A stretch of 42,254 nucleotides of DNA from an uncultured Clostridia bacterium (GTDB lineage Bacteria > Bacillota > Clostridia > Oscillospirales > Oscillospiraceae). The stretch spans positions 1 through 42,254 of the forward strand of contig CAMOXK010000013.1 in NCBI GenBank assembly GCA_946629065.1, given 5' to 3'. The notes beneath the pieces are model-generated. The model worked only from the letters and a program-made list of their open reading frames with translations. It made no database searches and was not told the origin of the DNA. How positions within the stretch are numbered: the first letter of the stretch is position 1; each line of letters begins with the position of its first letter. Position numbers and translations under genes: made by a program. Shown here one piece after another: positions 41,408 to 42,254 of this stretch.

Positions 41408-42254
41408 ATGAAGAAACTGCTTTCTGTTCTGCTCTGCGTCACCATGCTGCTGGGCGTCTGCGCCATGCTCGCCGCCTGCGGCGGCAGCTCCACGCTGACC
41501 CTGAACGTGTACAACTGGGGCGAATACATCTCCGACGGCTCCGAGGGCAGTCTGGACACCATCAAGGCTTTTGAGGCCTGGTACCAGGAAAACTACGGCC
41601 AGAAGATCAAGGTGAACTACACCACCTTCGCCAGCAACGAGGATATGTACAACAAGCTCTCCAGCGGCGCTGTGAGCTATGACGTGGTCATCCCCTCCGA
41701 CTACATGATCGCGAAGATGATCGAGGAAGGCATGCTGCTGCCCCTGAACTATGACAACATCCCCAACTACGAGAACATCGACCAGAACTTCCGCGGCCTG
41801 AACTATGACCCGGAGAACAAGTTCACCGTTCCCTACTCCTACGGCGTGGTGGGCATCATCTACAACGCCAATGTGGTGGACGAGGCGGACGCCCAGGGCT
41901 GGGATCTGCTGTGGAACGAGAAGTACGCCGGTCAGATCCTGCAGTTCAACAATCCCCGAGACGCCTTCGGCACCGCCCAGTACAAGCTGGGTCTGGATGT
42001 GAACAGCAGCGACAAGGCTCAGTGGGATCTGGCCTATGAGGAACTGAAAAAGCAGGAGCCTCTGGTGCAGAAATACGTGATGGACGAAGTGTACAATATG
42101 ATGGAGATCGGTGAGGCCGCCATTGCCGTCTACTATGCCGGCGACTACTTCACCATGGTGGACGCCCAGGCCGAGGACGTGGACCTGCGCTTCTACTACC
42201 CCGAGCGCACCAACTACTTCGTGGACGCCATGTGCATCCCCAGCTGCTGCAAGA
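41408..42254 (+). CDS. potD: Spermidine/putrescine-binding lipoprotein PotD (3' end outside window)
   Basis: The first 282 residues of a binding lipoprotein; the frame is still open at the window end. The signal peptide ends with lipobox LAAC (Cys24). Family features include LNVYNWGEYI, YDVVIPSDYMI, VPYSYGVVGIIYN and AVYYAGDYFTM. Family members are about 350 residues, so about 70 are missing. The ATG follows AGGAGG by 7 bases, 19 bases after potC. It captures the polyamine outside and hands it to PotBC. Confidence 0.94.
   Translation, partial: MKKLLSVLLCVTMLLGVCAMLAACGGSSTLTLNVYNWGEYISDGSEGSLDTIKAFEAWYQENYGQKIKVNYTTFASNEDMYNKLSSGAVSYDVVIPSDYMIAKMIEEGMLLPLNYDNIPNYENIDQNFRGLNYDPENKFTVPYSYGVVGIIYNANVVDEADAQGWDLLWNEKYAGQILQFNNPRDAFGTAQYKLGLDVNSSDKAQWDLAYEELKKQEPLVQKYVMDEVYNMMEIGEAAIAVYYAGDYFTMVDAQAEDVDLRFYYPERTNYFVDAMCIPSCCK

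Overview
The window looks like a chromosomal segment of a Gram-positive-type anaerobe of the Oscillospiraceae (Oscillibacter/Lawsonibacter-like gut Clostridia). This is inferred from high-G+C coding sequence, strong AAGGAGG-type ribosome binding sites, sigma-A style promoters, the Firmicute order rpoB-rpoC ... rpsL-rpsG-fusA-tuf, lipoprotein-type solute binding proteins, a DUF1292 protein and an FHA-FtsW fusion. The family-level assignment is not proven. No rRNA, tRNA, CRISPR array, phage gene or transposase gene was found.

Region 1 (1-9765): a minus-strand operon encodes a large solute-binding lipoprotein, two carbohydrate-type ABC permeases, a HlyD/RND-type adaptor protein and a MacB-like membrane protein. 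No ATPase gene is present. A divergent two-component system (response regulator, histidine kinase) faces the operon and probably controls it. A short inverted-repeat element closes the region.

Region 2 (9783-17346): a NifX-like protein with a repeated cysteine tail and an Mrp/NBP35-type ATPase form a divergent pair with a rightward cluster: FHA-FtsW/RodA, a class B penicillin-binding protein, an ABC-F ATPase, a YdcF/SanA-like membrane protein and a DUF1292 protein.

Region 3 (17362-31973): an unrecognised membrane-anchored protein, then the translation and transcription core on the minus strand. In transcription order these are rpoB, rpoC, an L,D-transpeptidase with a Pro-Glu-rich tail, rpsL, rpsG, fusA and tuf. 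The L,D-transpeptidase sits between rpoBC and the str operon in its own transcription unit. The 430-base gap beside it holds a 165-bp inverted-repeat element and a dispersed hairpin.

Region 4 (31974-37865): a GT-C-type glycosyltransferase with an intrinsic terminator just before its start codon. Next comes a minus-strand operon of response regulator, histidine kinase and HtrA-like protease (an envelope-stress type arrangement), then truA on the plus strand.

Region 5 (37866-42254): a spermidine/putrescine-type importer, potABCD (potD runs off the end). It is preceded by about 525 bases with a near-consensus promoter, at least eight helices that include G-U pairs, and a strong intrinsic terminator ending only 16 bases before the potA start codon. 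This large structured leader or noncoding RNA, which I could not match to a known class, is the most interesting object in the window.
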